DNA from: Luscinia megarhynchos
Taxonomy: Eukaryota > Chordata > Aves > Passeriformes > Turdidae
Reading direction: 5' to 3'
Assembly (NCBI GenBank): GCA_034336665.1
Contig: CM067570.1
Span: 26,741,002 to 26,805,001 of the forward strand
Length of the DNA: 64,000 bases
The notes beneath the pieces were generated by a model. That model was not told the DNA's origin and ran no database searches. It was given only the letters and a program-made list of their open reading frames with translations. Both the position numbers and the translations under genes were made by a program. Below, one piece after another: positions 12,751 through 27,414 of this stretch; positions within the stretch are counted from its first letter, which is position 1, and every line of letters begins with the position of its first letter.

Positions 12751-15700
12751 AAAGATTTGTATGATTTAAGGGTTTGGCCTTCACTATCTGTTTCTCTATC
12801 AAGAAATCTCAAATGCTGAAGCAATGGAGGACAATATAACTTATTGACTTTTTCTAGAAATAGATTGAGAACTCAGAAAACTGTCTGAAATCAAGAGAAA
12901 AAATTCTGAGGAACTGCAGAGGTTTGAATCAGATGCCAAAATCACTTGGGGTCTTTCTTCCCAAAACGTAGGAGCTGGAGTCTTGTCTTTTCATTAGTTC
13001 CTGCTAGGAAAAAATCTGCAGTGAAGTGAATGAAACACAATAGAACAAATTATGTCTGAAATTCAGCCAGACACCTTCTTTTGGATCCCAAGGGAACTTT
13101 GATATGCTACTGCAAAACTGATTTGTTAGAAAGTGTGGCTGTGATAAAGGCATTTACATAGAGAAAGAGGTGTGACTGGGTTGGGAGAGAGCTGAGAATA
13201 TAAAAGCAAAATGCAATGTAACCTCTGTTTTGATTCAAGAACACTAGCATGGAATGAGCTGAAGGAATTAAATTTCACACTGTTACAGCCTCAGTTGTGT
13301 CTTGGTACCTTCCATCACACAAAATGATATTCAGGCCTGAACTAAAATATTAAATCAGGAGATATGAAATGAGAAAATAAGCAGCAGAAAACATGACTTT
13401 TGACTAAATGAATTGGCTGTAAAAACAGGGGTGAAAGCGTGGTATAAAATTATCAAAGCTCTCTGAAATTTTTGCAGCACTTTCTCAGCCACAAATATGC
13501 TTTCCCACATAAGACAGTAACTTGTTTCTTTGTAGAGCTATCATTAAGTACAGCAGAATGCCAAGTCAATGTCAAAGCTTTGAAAGCAAACTATTAGTGT
13601 TTTCTTTCGTCCTTCCTTCCTTTGGAAAAAAATGAGAGATTTGTTTCAATTATGCATTTTTAACAGATTCAGATTACAAAACAATATATTCTACACACAT
13701 ATGAAAATGAAGATGCCAAGGATTTCTTTCAATAAGATCTTTCCAAAGGTCTCATATACACATTCTGAAGGAAAGAACAGATCAGTTGTCTCTAAAAGCA
13801 GAATAAGCCCAAGTCCCATTTGAGCCTCTTTTAAGTCTTGGCTCATGAGCAGAAGAACAAAGCATCAAGATTTTATCCTTTTTTATTGCTGCAAATGCCA
13901 AGAAAAGTTTAAAATTAATAGCAGCTAGAATAAAGGAATAAGAAATAAAAGAAACATGTATTGCCTTAGATACAGGCCTGTACCCCTGACACCTCCATAT
14001 CAGGGCAGCATTGTCTCTGCTGCAGCAGCAGGGAAATGTAAAACATGCCCCAGAAACACATAAGGTGAAATCCTTTATTAATGTACTGTTCTATTGGAAC
14101 TGAAAAATCAAGCTGCTTTATTCACTGCTGCATGTACAGTTCCAGCCATTAGACAAGGAATCACCCTGCTGGAGAATAACCACTCTGGAACTGGGGTTTT
14201 TATGCATCAGGTCTCATCTGGAATATTTTAGAAGAGGATTAATCACTTCCCAGTTTTGTTGAACCTGAAACAAGACTTTCTGACTAAAATTCACATAACT
14301 TAATTTTCCTGTGGCTGCCTATAAAAACCACCAAGAAATCATACCATCCAGCAAGGATAGTTTAATTTGGTTTTAGGGAGAAAGAGACTCAGTTTGGCAC
14401 AGAGTCAAGCTGTAGTGGAAATATACAAAAATAATAGACTAACAATTTTTTTTCTCTACCATGTGTCCCTTATGCAGTAAGTCCCTTATTTTCATTTGCA
14501 TGGACATTCTCCTTATTCTGAGCGAAGGTGGAATCAGTTGGTAACAATAAGAATTTTGCTGTTTCAGTTCCATGTTTCTTGCAAAGGAAGAAAAACAGCA
14601 CTGATTCAGCACTAGAGTGAAGTAAGTGATTGAATATGAAAATAAGGTAGAGAAAATAATTATCTAAATTAGGGAGCAGAACCCGAGTAACATGACAAAA
14701 TGCTCTGGGAAAAAGATATTTTACCACAGATTATTTGCTGGAGCCCTATCCTACTGCATGTTCACTGAGGAAAATAAGGGCCTGCCTGAATATGGCTTTA
14801 GTTGCTGTAATCCGTCTGCAGTGGGAATGATTTACCCTCTACCCCCTCCATGGAGATGCACTAGCACACACAGTAAGTCCCACACACCAAGAACTACATT
14901 AATTTGATTCTCACCTCATGTTTTTGGGCAGTAGGGATTTTGTTTCCCTAGGGGTGCAGTGCGGAGGAACAGCCTCTCTGAAGGTGTGTTCTCATGGGCA
15001 GAGCAGAGTTAGTGCAGGACACTGAAACCCACTGCCCCATGTGCATTGCCTGTGGAGCCATGGTGCAGGAGACAGGAGCAAAGCTCTCCAATGTCTCAGG
15101 TTGGAGCCAAGTATCAGACTGTACTCAAAAGCTAGTACTGACTAATACAATGGCCTTTTCTTTGTCACATGAGCTAATGTGTCAGATGCAGTAATCAGCT
15201 CAACAGGATATGTCACTGTCTTGTGTTGGAAAACAATTCACCTTCTTTCTAAAGAGGAATTAGAAATCTGCTCTTATTAAGATCCATCCTCATTTAATCA
15301 GGTAAATAGGCTTATCTGTTTGTTCCAGAGCTACTCTTGTCCACTGCTCTTGGGCTGCAAAGAGGAAAAATGTATCAGAAGCATCAAAACAATCTCTCAC
15401 TGCTGAAATGCTCAACTTGAGGCAGAAATTACTGCTGAAATGTGCTGAGATACTCCTTATGCAATGAAGCACATTACAAATTGCTGGTGGCTCTCAGACA
15501 GCAAATTCTTTACAAATAAAGGATCAGTAAACTTCTAGGAGTAGAACTGGCCAACAGTTTCCTGTCAAAAGATTTTTAAACCTAGTATGGTCTATTTTTT
15601 CTTAACAAGAATTTTCAGTTTCTGTTAAATGTCTGGTTTTTTTACCAAAGACATGTGGGTTTAAGAAAAAAAAATACTTGTTTTCCTAAAACAAGTGAGT

Positions 15701-17650
15701 ACAGAATGTCAGAACATTTTCAGGGAAAAAAATGGAATAAATAAAAAAGACAAATTGGATTCTTTGGTTTCCTCTGAAAAATAGAAGTGAAAATATTGAG
15801 AAAACTGATTCTTCAAGTAACTCAAAAAATATTTTCCATATTTCAATTTTTCCTATTAGTCTGTGTTGAGAGCAAGTCTTTATTTCATCAAAAAAATCAT
15901 CAACAGCCACATGTTGATGACCAAAGTGCCTTAAAAGCAAATGAGAAATAGTTATTATATCTGGATTATATGTCATTAACACAACAGTATTTTAAAAATT
16001 AATTTTTTTCCAATAGTTTTCCATAATGTACCTGCTTCCATAAAACCCCAATAACATGTCAATAACTCAGTTTCCATCTCTTAAACTGCTGGGACATTTG
16101 TGGTTTAGTGTTAATAGCTTTATAGGCATAGAATTCTGACTCAAGCAAAGTATCATGTTAAAGGATTTATGCATTTAGTGTACTATCAAGTGCAAATACT
16201 GGCATTTAAACCTAGTATTTTCCAGACTGCCAGCCAAACCTGTGTTTAAGATGTCTGGATAAAGTCATGTTGGGGTTTTCCTACTATTGTGTCACAGGTT
16301 GGCTCCTATGACTGACTCTTCAGCTTGGTGTGTCAGTATGAACATTGCTCTTTAGTTTTGGAATATTAGAAATAATTTTCTTGCTTTAATCAAGCTGGAT
16401 TTTAGATATCTGAAACAGATGTGTTCACAGTGTGATGCATATGAAGTGTCACAACATTTATGCCTAATCAGAAGAAACTTAAAATATTTCAGATTGGCCA
16501 CCACAAAACTGAAACACTAAATTCACTTCATACACTTTCCATATAAAACTGTCTTGATCTGCTATGTCTTGCTTTGGAAAATCCACCTGGAATGAAAAGA
16601 TAAAAGTGAAACTCATTCCCCAAGGCAGTGTGACAGCCAAAGAGCACATTCCAAGCATAAATAAACTGGTGGTGATCCCTTTCCAGAAATCCAGAACTGT
16701 CCTGTGCATGTCTCTGTGTTGATCACTGCATCAGTATCAACTCAAAATTCCTGCTTTTCATATATCTGGTATTTAGGTATGTAGGCACCTTTAAGCAATT
16801 CAAGGAGATTGTGATGCTAAAATAGGAGATGCATTTCTAGATCTTCTCTCTTTCCCAGAACAATGCAGTGTATTCTCAGTGGTCATGGGTCCTCCGTATG
16901 TAGGGATAGTTCCATCAGACTCCCATCTACCCCTGACTTTGCATAGATTATTTGAGGTACAGATATACATGTGAAAGTATGGCAAATATTCTTTTAAATT
17001 GTGTGAAAACTGTACTTCTGCACACACACAAAAAAAATTACAAATATCTGTGGTATGTACCATATGCTTGCTTTGTTTCTGCCCAAGTCTCTGGACAAGG
17101 TTGACTGTATTCAAGAATGCAACAGATGATATTTGGAAAAAAAGGTATAGAATTTTTAATATCAAGGATCTCACTATGAATGCAAATACACAGCACTTTG
17201 CTAGTTCTCTGCCCTTCTTCCAAAATTTGTAAGAGCTGCTCTTTTAATAAGTATTCTATTAGTGTTGTTGTAGATGGAAACGAGCATTTCAGAAGAGGAT
17301 TATTTATCTCTTTTTGCAATATGTAATGAACATTATTCTCAAATGTCTTGACGTAGAGCCTTAGTGTGTGGCTTCCTTACAATGTTACAACAAACCCCTT
17401 GCATTTCTAATCCATCGTGAAGACGAGCAGGAACTGTGTGACTGCCCAAACAATGATCACAGACACTGTAGGGAGGTAAGAAAGGACCTATGCCATGTTC
17501 TTAGCTGTAATAGCAGAAGCATGAGTTTGCTCATTGAATTCTTTCTGCAGCAGGTCCCTCAGGGATAAGCGTGGCCCCCTCCAAGCTTGCCAGTACTGAC
17601 ACAGCTGCTTTGAAAGTGGCAAATTAAAATATCTGCGTGGAGTGGAGACA

Positions 17651-17670
17651 GCTGCCACCAGGGCACGTGG
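17651..17670 (+). promoter_or_regulatory. CTCF-like motif overlapping a CACGTG E-box
   Basis: GCTGCCACCAGGGCACGTGG matches the CTCF core CCACCAGGGGGCGC at most positions and then runs into a CACGTG E-box. A single desert site of this type could be a domain boundary. Occupancy cannot be judged from the sequence. Confidence 0.35.
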
Positions 17671-19124
17671 CCTGCATGTGGTGATGTGGTGGTCTTGGGA
17701 CCCCAGAGCATTCCTTACAGGGTGGTACAGGGCCAGTCCTCTTTAGGGCTGATGCAAGCAGGAGTTTCTAATGCTTGCCAGACAGCTAAAAGGCTACAGA
17801 GAAATAAAAATGTCTGTGGCTTCCTGGAAAGTTTTCTGCAATGCCCCTAGCTGGTCTGACAGACCTCCAATTGCTCCCTGGGAGGAATGGCAATGTTCTC
17901 CTAGCATCCAGCCTGCCTCTGGGTTTGTAAACTTGCGCTAGAACCATTAGCCGCATAGGAGGCCTCTAGAAAGTGCCAAAACTATGATTTAAAAAAAAAA
18001 ATCCCCTTGGTTGCAGATACTGCAGATACTTCTTCCTGCTGGAGGGCATGAGACACTTGTGATACCAATTCAGTGACACAAAAATACCTTAACACCTAGA
18101 AAATATCTGTCAATTACTTGTTGGAAATGTGTTTAGTGTCAAATGAACTGTTCATGACAGTTCACCACAGGTTATTATATGTTATTTGCTACCACTGCAA
18201 CATTGCAAAAGCCTCACTGGTGGCAGAGTAACATGAATTCGTAGCATTTGATATACAAAGAGTCTTTCAGAAGAAAGACATGCGAAGACTTTCAGCTTTA
18301 AATTATTTCATTCTTGTCATTTCCTTAAACAGATATGTGAGATGAATTAATCCATCATTCCTCATCAAATCATTTCTTGCTGTTCAGCTGTGGAATTTTA
18401 GGATATTAAGAAGCTTGTGAGACAGGGGTGTTGATTGCCAAGCCAGCAGAAATTTTAGAAGTCTATGTCAAAACTAAGCTTGTTTGACATGCAGGACCAA
18501 AACATTTGCAGTTGTATAATGATGTGGAGGCTTTGCCTTTTGTTTTCATTTTGTTTTTAAGAACTTCTGGATAGCAGTTGATGTCCTGTTTTGCAAGGCA
18601 CTGATATTAGAAGTCTCTTTGATGTGGGGAGGAGACTGCACTATTTCTTGGGCTGAAACACTAGAGGTTGTTGGTTCATGATGATGAACAAGAAGGAATG
18701 AAAACTGTAGCAATCAGTGTGCAGGGATGGAGGTCTCAGACATATACAGTTCATGAACAAGCATGTGCTGCTTTGAGCATTGCTTGTTATTGTATGTGCA
18801 CTGACTCACACATTCCATGTCTGCGTGGCTGACCCCCGAGGGTGGAAGCTGGGCTAACTGGAGGACATGTCAGTTCCTTGATTACACTGCCTGGGCTGTA
18901 GGTTTTTAGTCAGCAGCCATGAGGCCATGCTCTTCAGTATGCTAAGCCATGAGGATTCCTAGTGACTGACATGTTGCCAGGAAGGTTAGAAAGTAGTCTG
19001 GCAATGGCACAAGAAACTCTGGTTTTGGAAATTTTGGCCTGCTTTGTTTGATTTTAAAATGAGTGCTTTTTTAAAATTGTAAACTCTCACAAAATTGTCT
19101 ATCATAGCAGTTACTTATGAGACA

Positions 19125-19665
19125 CTACCTGGATTCCTGCATCACAGGAAGGACATCAAATTGTTGGAGTGAGTCCAGAGGAGGCCACCAAGATGATTAG
19201 AGGAATGGAGGATCTCTCCTTTGAGGAAAGGCTGAGAGTTTGTTTTTTTCAGGCTGGAGAATATAAGGCATAGGGATGAGCTAATTGCACTCTTTCAGTA
19301 CCTGAATGGAGCCTACAAGAGAACTGGAGAGGGACTTTTTTACATTAGCATGAAGTGACAGGAAAAGGGGAAACAGCTTCTAACTGAAAGCCAGTAGGTT
19401 TATATAGTCAGATATTAGGAGGCAATTTTTTACTGTGAGGGTAATGAGACACCAGCACAGAGTTGATACTCTGAGAAGATGCACACAGTAGTTGCCCAGA
19501 GAAGTTGTGGATGCCCCACAGGGTTGTCCCTGCAAGTGCTCAAGGCCATATTGGATGAGACTTTGAGCAACCTGGTCTGGTTGAAAGTGTCCCTTCCCAA
19601 GGCAGGGGAGTTGGAACTAGATGATCTTTTAAGGCCCCTGCCAACCCTGATTCCAACCTGTAACA
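19125..19665 (+). mobile_element. CR1 LINE, 5'-truncated 3' end
   Basis: This is a diverged but unmistakable CR1 tail in + orientation. It contains CACAGGAAGGACAT, GAGTCCAGAGGAGGCCAC, TTCAGGCTGGAGAA, CAGTACCTGAATGGAGCCTA, GTTGCCCAGAGAAG and TTGGAACTAGATGATCTTTT in the canonical order. The open reading frames of the full LINE are absent and small indels are frequent, so the copy is old and inactive. The ends are approximate. Confidence 0.92.
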
Positions 19666-22600
19666 GCCATCAGAACTGAGACTTATTCCGGGTGACTCAC
19701 ATATTCCAAGGGGAAGATGTTCTGGGAAAAGGAAATGAGTAGAGGTGGGTGTTTTCCCGTCTGTTTTCATTGTTTCAAACAATGCTGTCTTCAGGCATAT
19801 GATTAGTGGGATTGTGCTGGTGTTTCTATCTTCTGCCTCACCCTCTCTCCTCTCCCTCCCACCTCCTAAGGAGCTTTCTCTTGGTGAGAGACTTGTATGA
19901 GGAAATAGGAAAATCTATACCCGACATTTGTTCCCCTTGGCAGCTATCAGCTGTCAATCCAAGGAAGCCACAATCTCCTGCAGAGCTCTGCTTGATGGGG
20001 CTAGGAATAGAAAACACTGTCTGCAGTCTTTCAAACGTCAGCCACAGATCCATGGATTCTGGGTAGGGGTAAATCTTATCACTGCTGGCATCAAACTGAT
20101 TAAAACTCTACAAAACAATATGGCAGAGAAGTCCCCAGAAATGGTATTTCATCCACCAGAAGATATATGCTCTTATTTACAAACTTTAGTTAGTTTGTAA
20201 AAGGATAAAAAGTCATGCTGGTTCAACTGCTTCTGCAAAGCAAAGAGTACAGAAGATATAAAGGCCTACGAGCCCTTTCTGTGTCTGTGTGCCTAAATAA
20301 ATGGCTAACATTTTTAGAAATAGACACTGTATTCACCTGTAATACTGATAATTAGCACTTGTTCTCCTGCCTTCAAACCCCCCTCCACGTCTACTATTTA
20401 AGCAAAAGCAGACATTGCTGTCCAATATGTATTACAGTCCAGTTATATTTATAGTCTTTAGTCTTAATTCATGACCACATTTCCAAGTCACTCTATTAGA
20501 AAGAAGTGTACTTAGCACAACAAGAAATCTAGGTCTCCTATGTGTACATCCTTTTATGTTCTAAGTACAAGCCAAATAATTTGAAACTTGAGATTAGAAG
20601 GGTGGGCATTTTATTATTACTTCTTCATTTGTATTAAAAAATATGCAAGTTAGCCAACAGAAAAAAATGTGTAGGGGCTCTAGGATAGTAAGATAAAATA
20701 GGAAACTGCTGAAAATCTTTAAGTAAGTATGAGAGAAGGTGTGATGCATCAAATAGTACATTTGTATGTAGTTCTAGATCCATGGCAATTGCCTCAGCCT
20801 GTTTGGCTTTGCAGTGGGAAAAAAGTGCTAAAGATCCCATTCCAGCCCAGTCAGAAAGCCTGTTGATCAATCATGTCTGATCAAAGGTCATTGATTGATA
20901 TCTCTTGCCTGAAAGAGGAGAGAGTTGGAGAAGAGAGAGAACACATGACTATGAGTTTGAAAGGAAGTCTGCAGGACTGGCTTCTGACCCCAAGGCCAAA
21001 ATAAAGGTGAATCTTAAGAGGCTGAATCTAATCTTGTGGAGTGTAGTGATCGGTCCACATACCTTCAACATCCAAACAAAACCAGACCATGGCTGCCAAA
21101 GCTGCAGTGATAGGAATGACCTCCCTGGAGCCCAGATGGCGTTTCCTGGAGGTCACAGACTGTATTTGGGCTGAGGCTTTCCCAGTTCACAGTGTTGACA
21201 AACAAAATGGTAACCTGCAGGTCCTGTCTTCTCCAGTGCGAGATAAAAGGGAAGAAGTAAGGAATAAGAAGTGACTGAGAAAGTTCTATTCTTGACTGGA
21301 ATCCAGGATGTTAAATGAAGGTCTTTCAAAAAGGAAGTTTTCTGTGAGGGTGTAACAGAAGTATACTCCCCTGAAGGGGAATTCTGAAAGCTCTTTCTGG
21401 TGGTGAGGGAGCCTTTGGCCCTGGGATGCTCACTAAGAATCAGACAACCACACTGTAATTCTCTGGTCAACTGTTTTCTTATTTCTAAATTGCTGACTGG
21501 GATGACTAACAGGCAGAAGCTTCATTACTGTGACTATCTTTTTGTCTTTCCTTCCTTTCTTGAATGCTGACCTGCAACTTTTAAAGCAGCTAGCAGTGCT
21601 GCTTTTAAGGTGTTGAGATGATGTGAAGTAAAGGTAAAAACAGGGTGTGCCAAGCCAGCCGTGTTGGATGAGCTTTTGACACGTGCTCCTCACTCAGATC
21701 AGAGGAAGAGTCTGTGGCAAAGCCTGGTTTAGCTCTCTGAAGGTGCAGTGTTGGTAGGAAAGCAGATGGAGAGGGGATGGCATTTACTACAGCTGATAGG
21801 CATTGAGGCTTTATGGCTCTTGGAGTGCACTACTGCAGTGCTGGAAGCTTGAACACAGTTGTGTCAGGCCACTGCAAGGCAGGTTCTGTGCTGGTGGGGA
21901 GCATTTGGTGCTGTAGCTGCTGGAGCAGCACCCTGGTGTAGAGATGCTGTCAGCTGGGACGGGTGCACACTCCCACTGCTGAGAATTTTCCTACAACGAG
22001 GCAAGCAACTATTTTATCTGTTTGACTACACAATGCAAGTGCCTCTTGCCAAGAGCCTGTCTTCTCAGTTTAAAGATGTGTTAATTGAGTAATAGACAGT
22101 ATTTGTCATGAGGGAACTATATGTCTTGGAGATGTCTGCCACTGAAACACGACAAGTTCTGCAAAGCTATATTTTTTTTAAGCAGCACATCCTTGCTGCA
22201 CTGTGTGGGTTCTGCTGTGGCTATTGTTCCAGACAGGACTGGCCATAACCCCTGGAATATATCAGCAGTATGAGTTTTGTTTTGTTATTGTGGTAACCCT
22301 TGTAACCTAAGAAGTCAATAGCTGACTTTTTGATTTTAATTCATCTTATAATAAAGAAATGGCGACGTGCTTCTGGTAAAGAAACCAAATTCTGTTTATT
22401 TCTTACAGTCCATAAAGAAACTTTGTGTTCACCAGATCTCACTTCTTCAGTAATTTTGAGACTACAGTCTTGAGATTATGTCACTCAAAAATCCTATGAA
22501 GGGTTGCTCTGTCTAAATTTTCACAGAATCTCAAAATAATTATCGTATGTTTTTAGTGCCTGTCTCTATCTAGGATATCAATACACTAATCTTCAAGAAC

Positions 22601-25600
22601 TTTTGGAAATCACATTGCAAAAAACTATCTTGAGATGTCTTAAGCAAGTTTGCCTCTCTGATGATAGACACTAAAACATAATACAGTCTCCTTTCAGATA
22701 TATCAGATACTCAAAATGACTGGTCCATTTTGAAAGCTAGAGACCCTCAGTGAGTGCTTTTCCATTATGTATCATGTTGAAATATTACTTCCTAAAGCTC
22801 ATAATAATTCATGGCATCTAGAATTATACAAGCCAATAGTGGATAAAAATGTATTTTAAAAAATGAAATTTAAATTAAAGTTAGACTACTTTTGCTTCTG
22901 ATATACATTTTAAAAGCATTATAAAAGCAATCAGACTTGCTTCTACATGGTTGATTGTAAAACTGGTTTGTTATTACATATATATTTGATTTTACTTTTT
23001 ACCTAATGGATGTTTTCCTGGAGGATGTAAGGTATTCTCATCTCTGCTTTCATGGTGTCTCTAACTGAGGGAGTTTTCATGCAGATATTTAAATGTGGTT
23101 TTAAAGAGAGAAAAAAACCCCCACAATGCATGTCTTTTAAAACACAGGAAAAGAAAATCCCACTGCCATGTAGCTGGGCCAGCCATAAAAATGCATCATA
23201 AGAATTTCCCAAAATCAAAAACTTAGAGGTTCACCCATCTCTAATATTAAAGCTCTGGTTAGTCCAAGGCTGAATGTGTTCCTGGTTTGTGTCCTGGTTG
23301 ACAAATTGAGCAAGAGCTTCACAAAGAAACAGCTTTACCAGATGACAATATAAAATGCATTTTAACACTGCATGTTTTATATCTCCTCTTTTTGAGACAC
23401 ACTGTTTTTCTTAAGACTTGTCTAAAGACCATAAATATTCACTTACAATAATTAAGTCTAGAATGTGCTGATTATTTCTAGACTGTTGATAGCTGGACTA
23501 CTCAGTTAAAGAATTTTAAATTTGGAGGTGTGTAACCTCTCCCATTTGGTGTACCTGAAAAGTGTACATATCAGTCCACAATAGCTCCTTTTTACTCACT
23601 TTCCCTTCTCTTGTGCCTTTGACCAAATGGCTTTTATAATGCAACAAAGATTATGAGATAACATCAGGGCAGTACTAAGGAACATTTTGAGGTCCTTTCA
23701 TTTTTTAATTCATTCTGAAGGTTTCCACATAGGTGTAACTGTTCTATCAAAAATTATTTTGCTTGAATTGAACCAATCCCTTAATTCATGAAGGAAAGAA
23801 ACAAGCATTTTTCAAGCAACACTGTAGCAATTTATGCAGAGAGAAGAACTGCACTATCTTGGAAAAATTAGCTATTACTGATTATTATTTTCTTTACTCC
23901 TTATTAAGATCTTCACTTGAAAATAACTTATATTTTTAATCAGCCTTATCACTGAGGTGACAAAAAAGTTTCTGTTGCCCAATAAATTGTAGTGTTGTCA
24001 TATTAAGATCTGGTGTAACAACACAAGCTTCTTGTTTTTCAAAGAGAATTTCCTGCAAAGGTCAATTCAACTTTTTTGTGGGAATGCAAGCCATCTGATC
24101 TCATGGCAATAAACATAGCATCTCAGGTGAAGGGTTGGATTGTGTGACAGTGTTTGGGAATGCATTTTGTGAAAGGAAAATAAATAGGGAGATAGTATGA
24201 ATAGGATGAACAGTATCTTTTCCTTTTCAATGATGCAGAGCAGCTAGGATGGCACAGCTTTACTGTAGCCCTTTACACTGGTAAAATATAGGGAAAATAA
24301 TAACGGATGGGAATCAATCCTATTGGAAAAATCATGACTGGAAGTGTTAAGATGCTGGGAAAGCAGTGTTTCCTATGTGGCCATAGAAGATTCTTCCTGG
24401 TTCAGAATGTGTAAGGTCCCTGACATCAGTGAATGGAAACTGGATCCACAGCCACTTCTCCCTTTGATGGACTTTGTTACTGCCATCTTGATTATAGATA
24501 TGAAAAATTATGTGGTTACAGATAGAAATCTGGCACATGGGGGAAGCAGCTTTAATTCCTTCTTGCCTCAGATATTTCCAGTGCTGACTTTGAGGGATTC
24601 TCACTTGTTCTTTACTTCTTCCCTTGACAAAGGGCCACTAGAAACCATAAATATTCCCTATTTTGTGGAGTGTTCTGAAAATAAATGCACGTAGAGGGGA
24701 AGGTACTCAGATCCTGTGCTAACAGTGACCATAGTGGGACACTAGATAGCTGGTATTATATATAAATTTCTGCTCAGTGATGATGAAGAGGATTTATTTC
24801 TCTAATCCTTTTAGTGTTTTACTTAAGTATTATGTTGTCTCAAAAATATGCATTTCTTTCCATCAAGACTTTCTAAGCTAAATGATTCATGGAGGAGAGG
24901 AACAAAACCCCATATTTTAATATGATTATAGATAATTCAATTTCCATGCTGGTGATCAGCAATTAATTAGTAGCTGAAAACATTAATCCAGTCTGTGAAC
25001 CACAAAGCTACAGTCTATTCCAACGGCTCCAAGATAGAGCAAATCTTTGGAGCCAGTTTAGTAATATAAGTAGACCATAAATCTGACCAAAGCGATCTAA
25101 TGAAAAGTTCAAGCACGACCCAATGGTCTCTAGAAAGTTAGAATTCCAGAATAATTGAATTCAGAGTAATTTTATCCATTTGTGTGGGCTTCTGTGAAGT
25201 GGGAGATGGACAAGAGTTTTATTTCATTCTGGCTCTTCTGAAGAAATCTTAGACGTTTCCTTACTGATCAGATTACTTTCAGTTTTCTGTATGACATTTT
25301 ATTAGAGTTTGTTGGGACTGTCTGCTATTGTTCCTCACATAATCTTATGGAAATTCTGGGCAGCAGTAAGCACAATGATTTTACCACCATGATTGGTACA
25401 CATTTTCCACACATGATAAATGCAAGTGATTTGTTAAATGCCTGCCAATTAAATACTGTAACTTTCCCCTTTTACACAATTATTCATATAAGCTGGAGAC
25501 TTCAATCATTACTAGTTCACAATTCTGCCTTTATGACAATAAAACCAGTTATGGTATTGAAATGTGTTCTTGTATCTTCTACTGGCAGCAACAATCTTGG

Positions 25601-25861
25601 TTAAAAGGATGGCGAATATAATCTACAACAGTTCCAAAAGCAGGAAATACTTCAAGCAAATTCCAGTGTAGTTTTTTGTCTTGTTATTTGTGAGGTTCCC
25701 AGCAACTTCCATCTGTCTCCCCTGGCTCCCATGTAATAAGTTAATAGTGCAATAATAGCTGATGAACAGAGAGGGAGCAGAGGAAACAGCAGAGTTGTGC
25801 TAAGAATGGAACGATGTGCCCTTATGATGATAAACTGATCCCATTCCATTAAATCACAAAG
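19666..25861. other. Gene desert, no gene seen
   Basis: AT-rich sequence with short unrecognised open frames (up to about 116 codons). No repeat or RNA gene could be supported. Confidence 0.6.
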
Positions 25862-25985
25862 CTGTCTCCACTCTTCTCTTCATCCCACATGAGCGGCTGA
25901 AGAAAAAATCATGGAATTGCTCGCGCTCACTGCAGCTGTCAGGAAACGATACTAATTAGTTTAATTTGCAATAACACAAGCACTT
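25862..25985. promoter_or_regulatory. CNE-like block with CpGs, E-box and CTAATTAG
   Basis: Four CpGs are kept in a CpG-poor desert (GAGCGGC, CTCGCGCTC, AAACGAT). They sit beside a CAGCTG E-box (25933-25938) and the palindrome CTAATTAG (25952-25959), followed by TTTAATTTGC. E-box plus homeodomain sites in conserved-looking sequence suggest an enhancer. Conservation was not tested. Confidence 0.35.
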
Positions 25986-26253
25986 AACTCTCCAAATAAT
26001 CTAAGTTAGTAAGTCAGTTTTTATATTATGACAATGACATGTTTAAAAGCCTCTGGAGCAGTGATTTCTTTAACCTCTGACTCAAATGTCTTTCAAAGGA
26101 ACACAACAAAACTCTTTGTCCCATGTTATTCCAGTACCTGCTTGTGAGGGCAATTACTTGATAGGAAATTGTGGCAGCATTGCTTAAAGAGGAGAAAACC
26201 TGACAGCTGGTATACACTGGTATTTTGCAAGGCAATGTAATGAAACATTATTG

Positions 26254-26333
26254 AAAAAAAAAAAAAAAACCCAAACCAAACCTGTCCTATTGAATTAATT
26301 GCTAGAGGATGATATTTAAAAAAAAAAAAAAAA
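26254..26333. repeat. Two A16 homopolymers 48 bases apart
   Basis: A16 at 26254-26269 and A16 at 26318-26333 flank an unremarkable unique stretch. No LINE or SINE body is attached to either, so they are simple repeats. Confidence 0.8.
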
Positions 26334-27414
26334 GATGATCAAACTGCCTTGGTTTCCCCTTTTGTGGCTTTGTGATATTCCTTGATTGGATAATTCCTCA
26401 TTTGTTTCATTTTCTGGGATTCACACACTTTTCTGGTGTTGTGCATGAGTTTCTAATGCTTCTGGACAAGGCAGAAAACGTTGATGAAACATTTGGAAAT
26501 ACTAGTCAATTGCAAAAGGAAAAAATATCACTTTATTGGCTTGAAAATAATGAAATTTTAACATCCCTTCCCCCACCTATAAATAAAGTTGGATTTGCTT
26601 GCTTTAGACGTCTCATATTTCATCCTGGATAGTCATAGGAGGTTGTTCAACCTTCTGAAATTCTCTGATAAATTAGCAATTTAATGTAACATCAACATGC
26701 TTATTTTCAAGTTGTGGAGTAATCAAACATTGGAAATGAATGGGGCATTTGTACCTCTCCAAGCTTGTGTTTCAGGCTCCATGCAAACTCAAATACTATA
26801 TTAAGGCACTGCTGGTTTTGGTGATTATTTTGTATTGGCTTAAGATATTGATAATGATGGTGTGAAGGAAGGCATGACAGTGTATATCCCCTTTCCTCCT
26901 CTCTCTTCATTTTTTAATAATGACTTACATTCTGAAGCAGAGCTTTTTAGAGAAAAATAATCAGTGGTAACTTCTTCAGTGATAGAATTGTGGAAATAGG
27001 TATTTCCTGAAAACAAGTACATTAAGCTGACTTAGAAGTACTGACTGAATTGTCTTTTAAAAGCTTCAGTCAGGTCTTGGATTTTAAGACCTTTATGTAA
27101 TCAGTACAATTCCATTGTACAGAATTAAGCATCTCAGGATCTCTTCTGCTTCCTGGACTTTATTTCAAGACATCACTTGGAGACATACTCATCCCAGTCT
27201 TTACTGTACAGTGAGGGTCTGAAAATCCTGAATGCCAGGAACAATTGTACCAGTTTTAAAAATATATCAATATAGCAAAGAGGAAAAAAAATCTCTGTAA
27301 TCGGTGGGAGAGGAGGGAAAGAAGAAAGAAAACAAAAGTCTATTTACTAAAAGAAAAAAATCCTAGAACTCCTTGTTTCTTCAAACCTCATAATAGAGTT
27401 TATCAACTGTCAAT
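26334..27414. other. Gene desert, no feature seen
   Basis: AT-rich with no recognisable gene or repeat. Confidence 0.5.

Larger units (their letters stand above)
8777..17650. other. Gene desert, no gene seen
   Basis: AT-rich interval apart from the two short duplications listed. Open frames of up to about 124 codons on both strands overlap each other and match nothing I know. Confidence 0.6.

Noticed and set aside
26254..26333. A16 tracts as retroposon poly(A) tails
   Set aside because: No SINE/LINE body or target-site duplication adjoins them, and CR1 does not end in poly(A).
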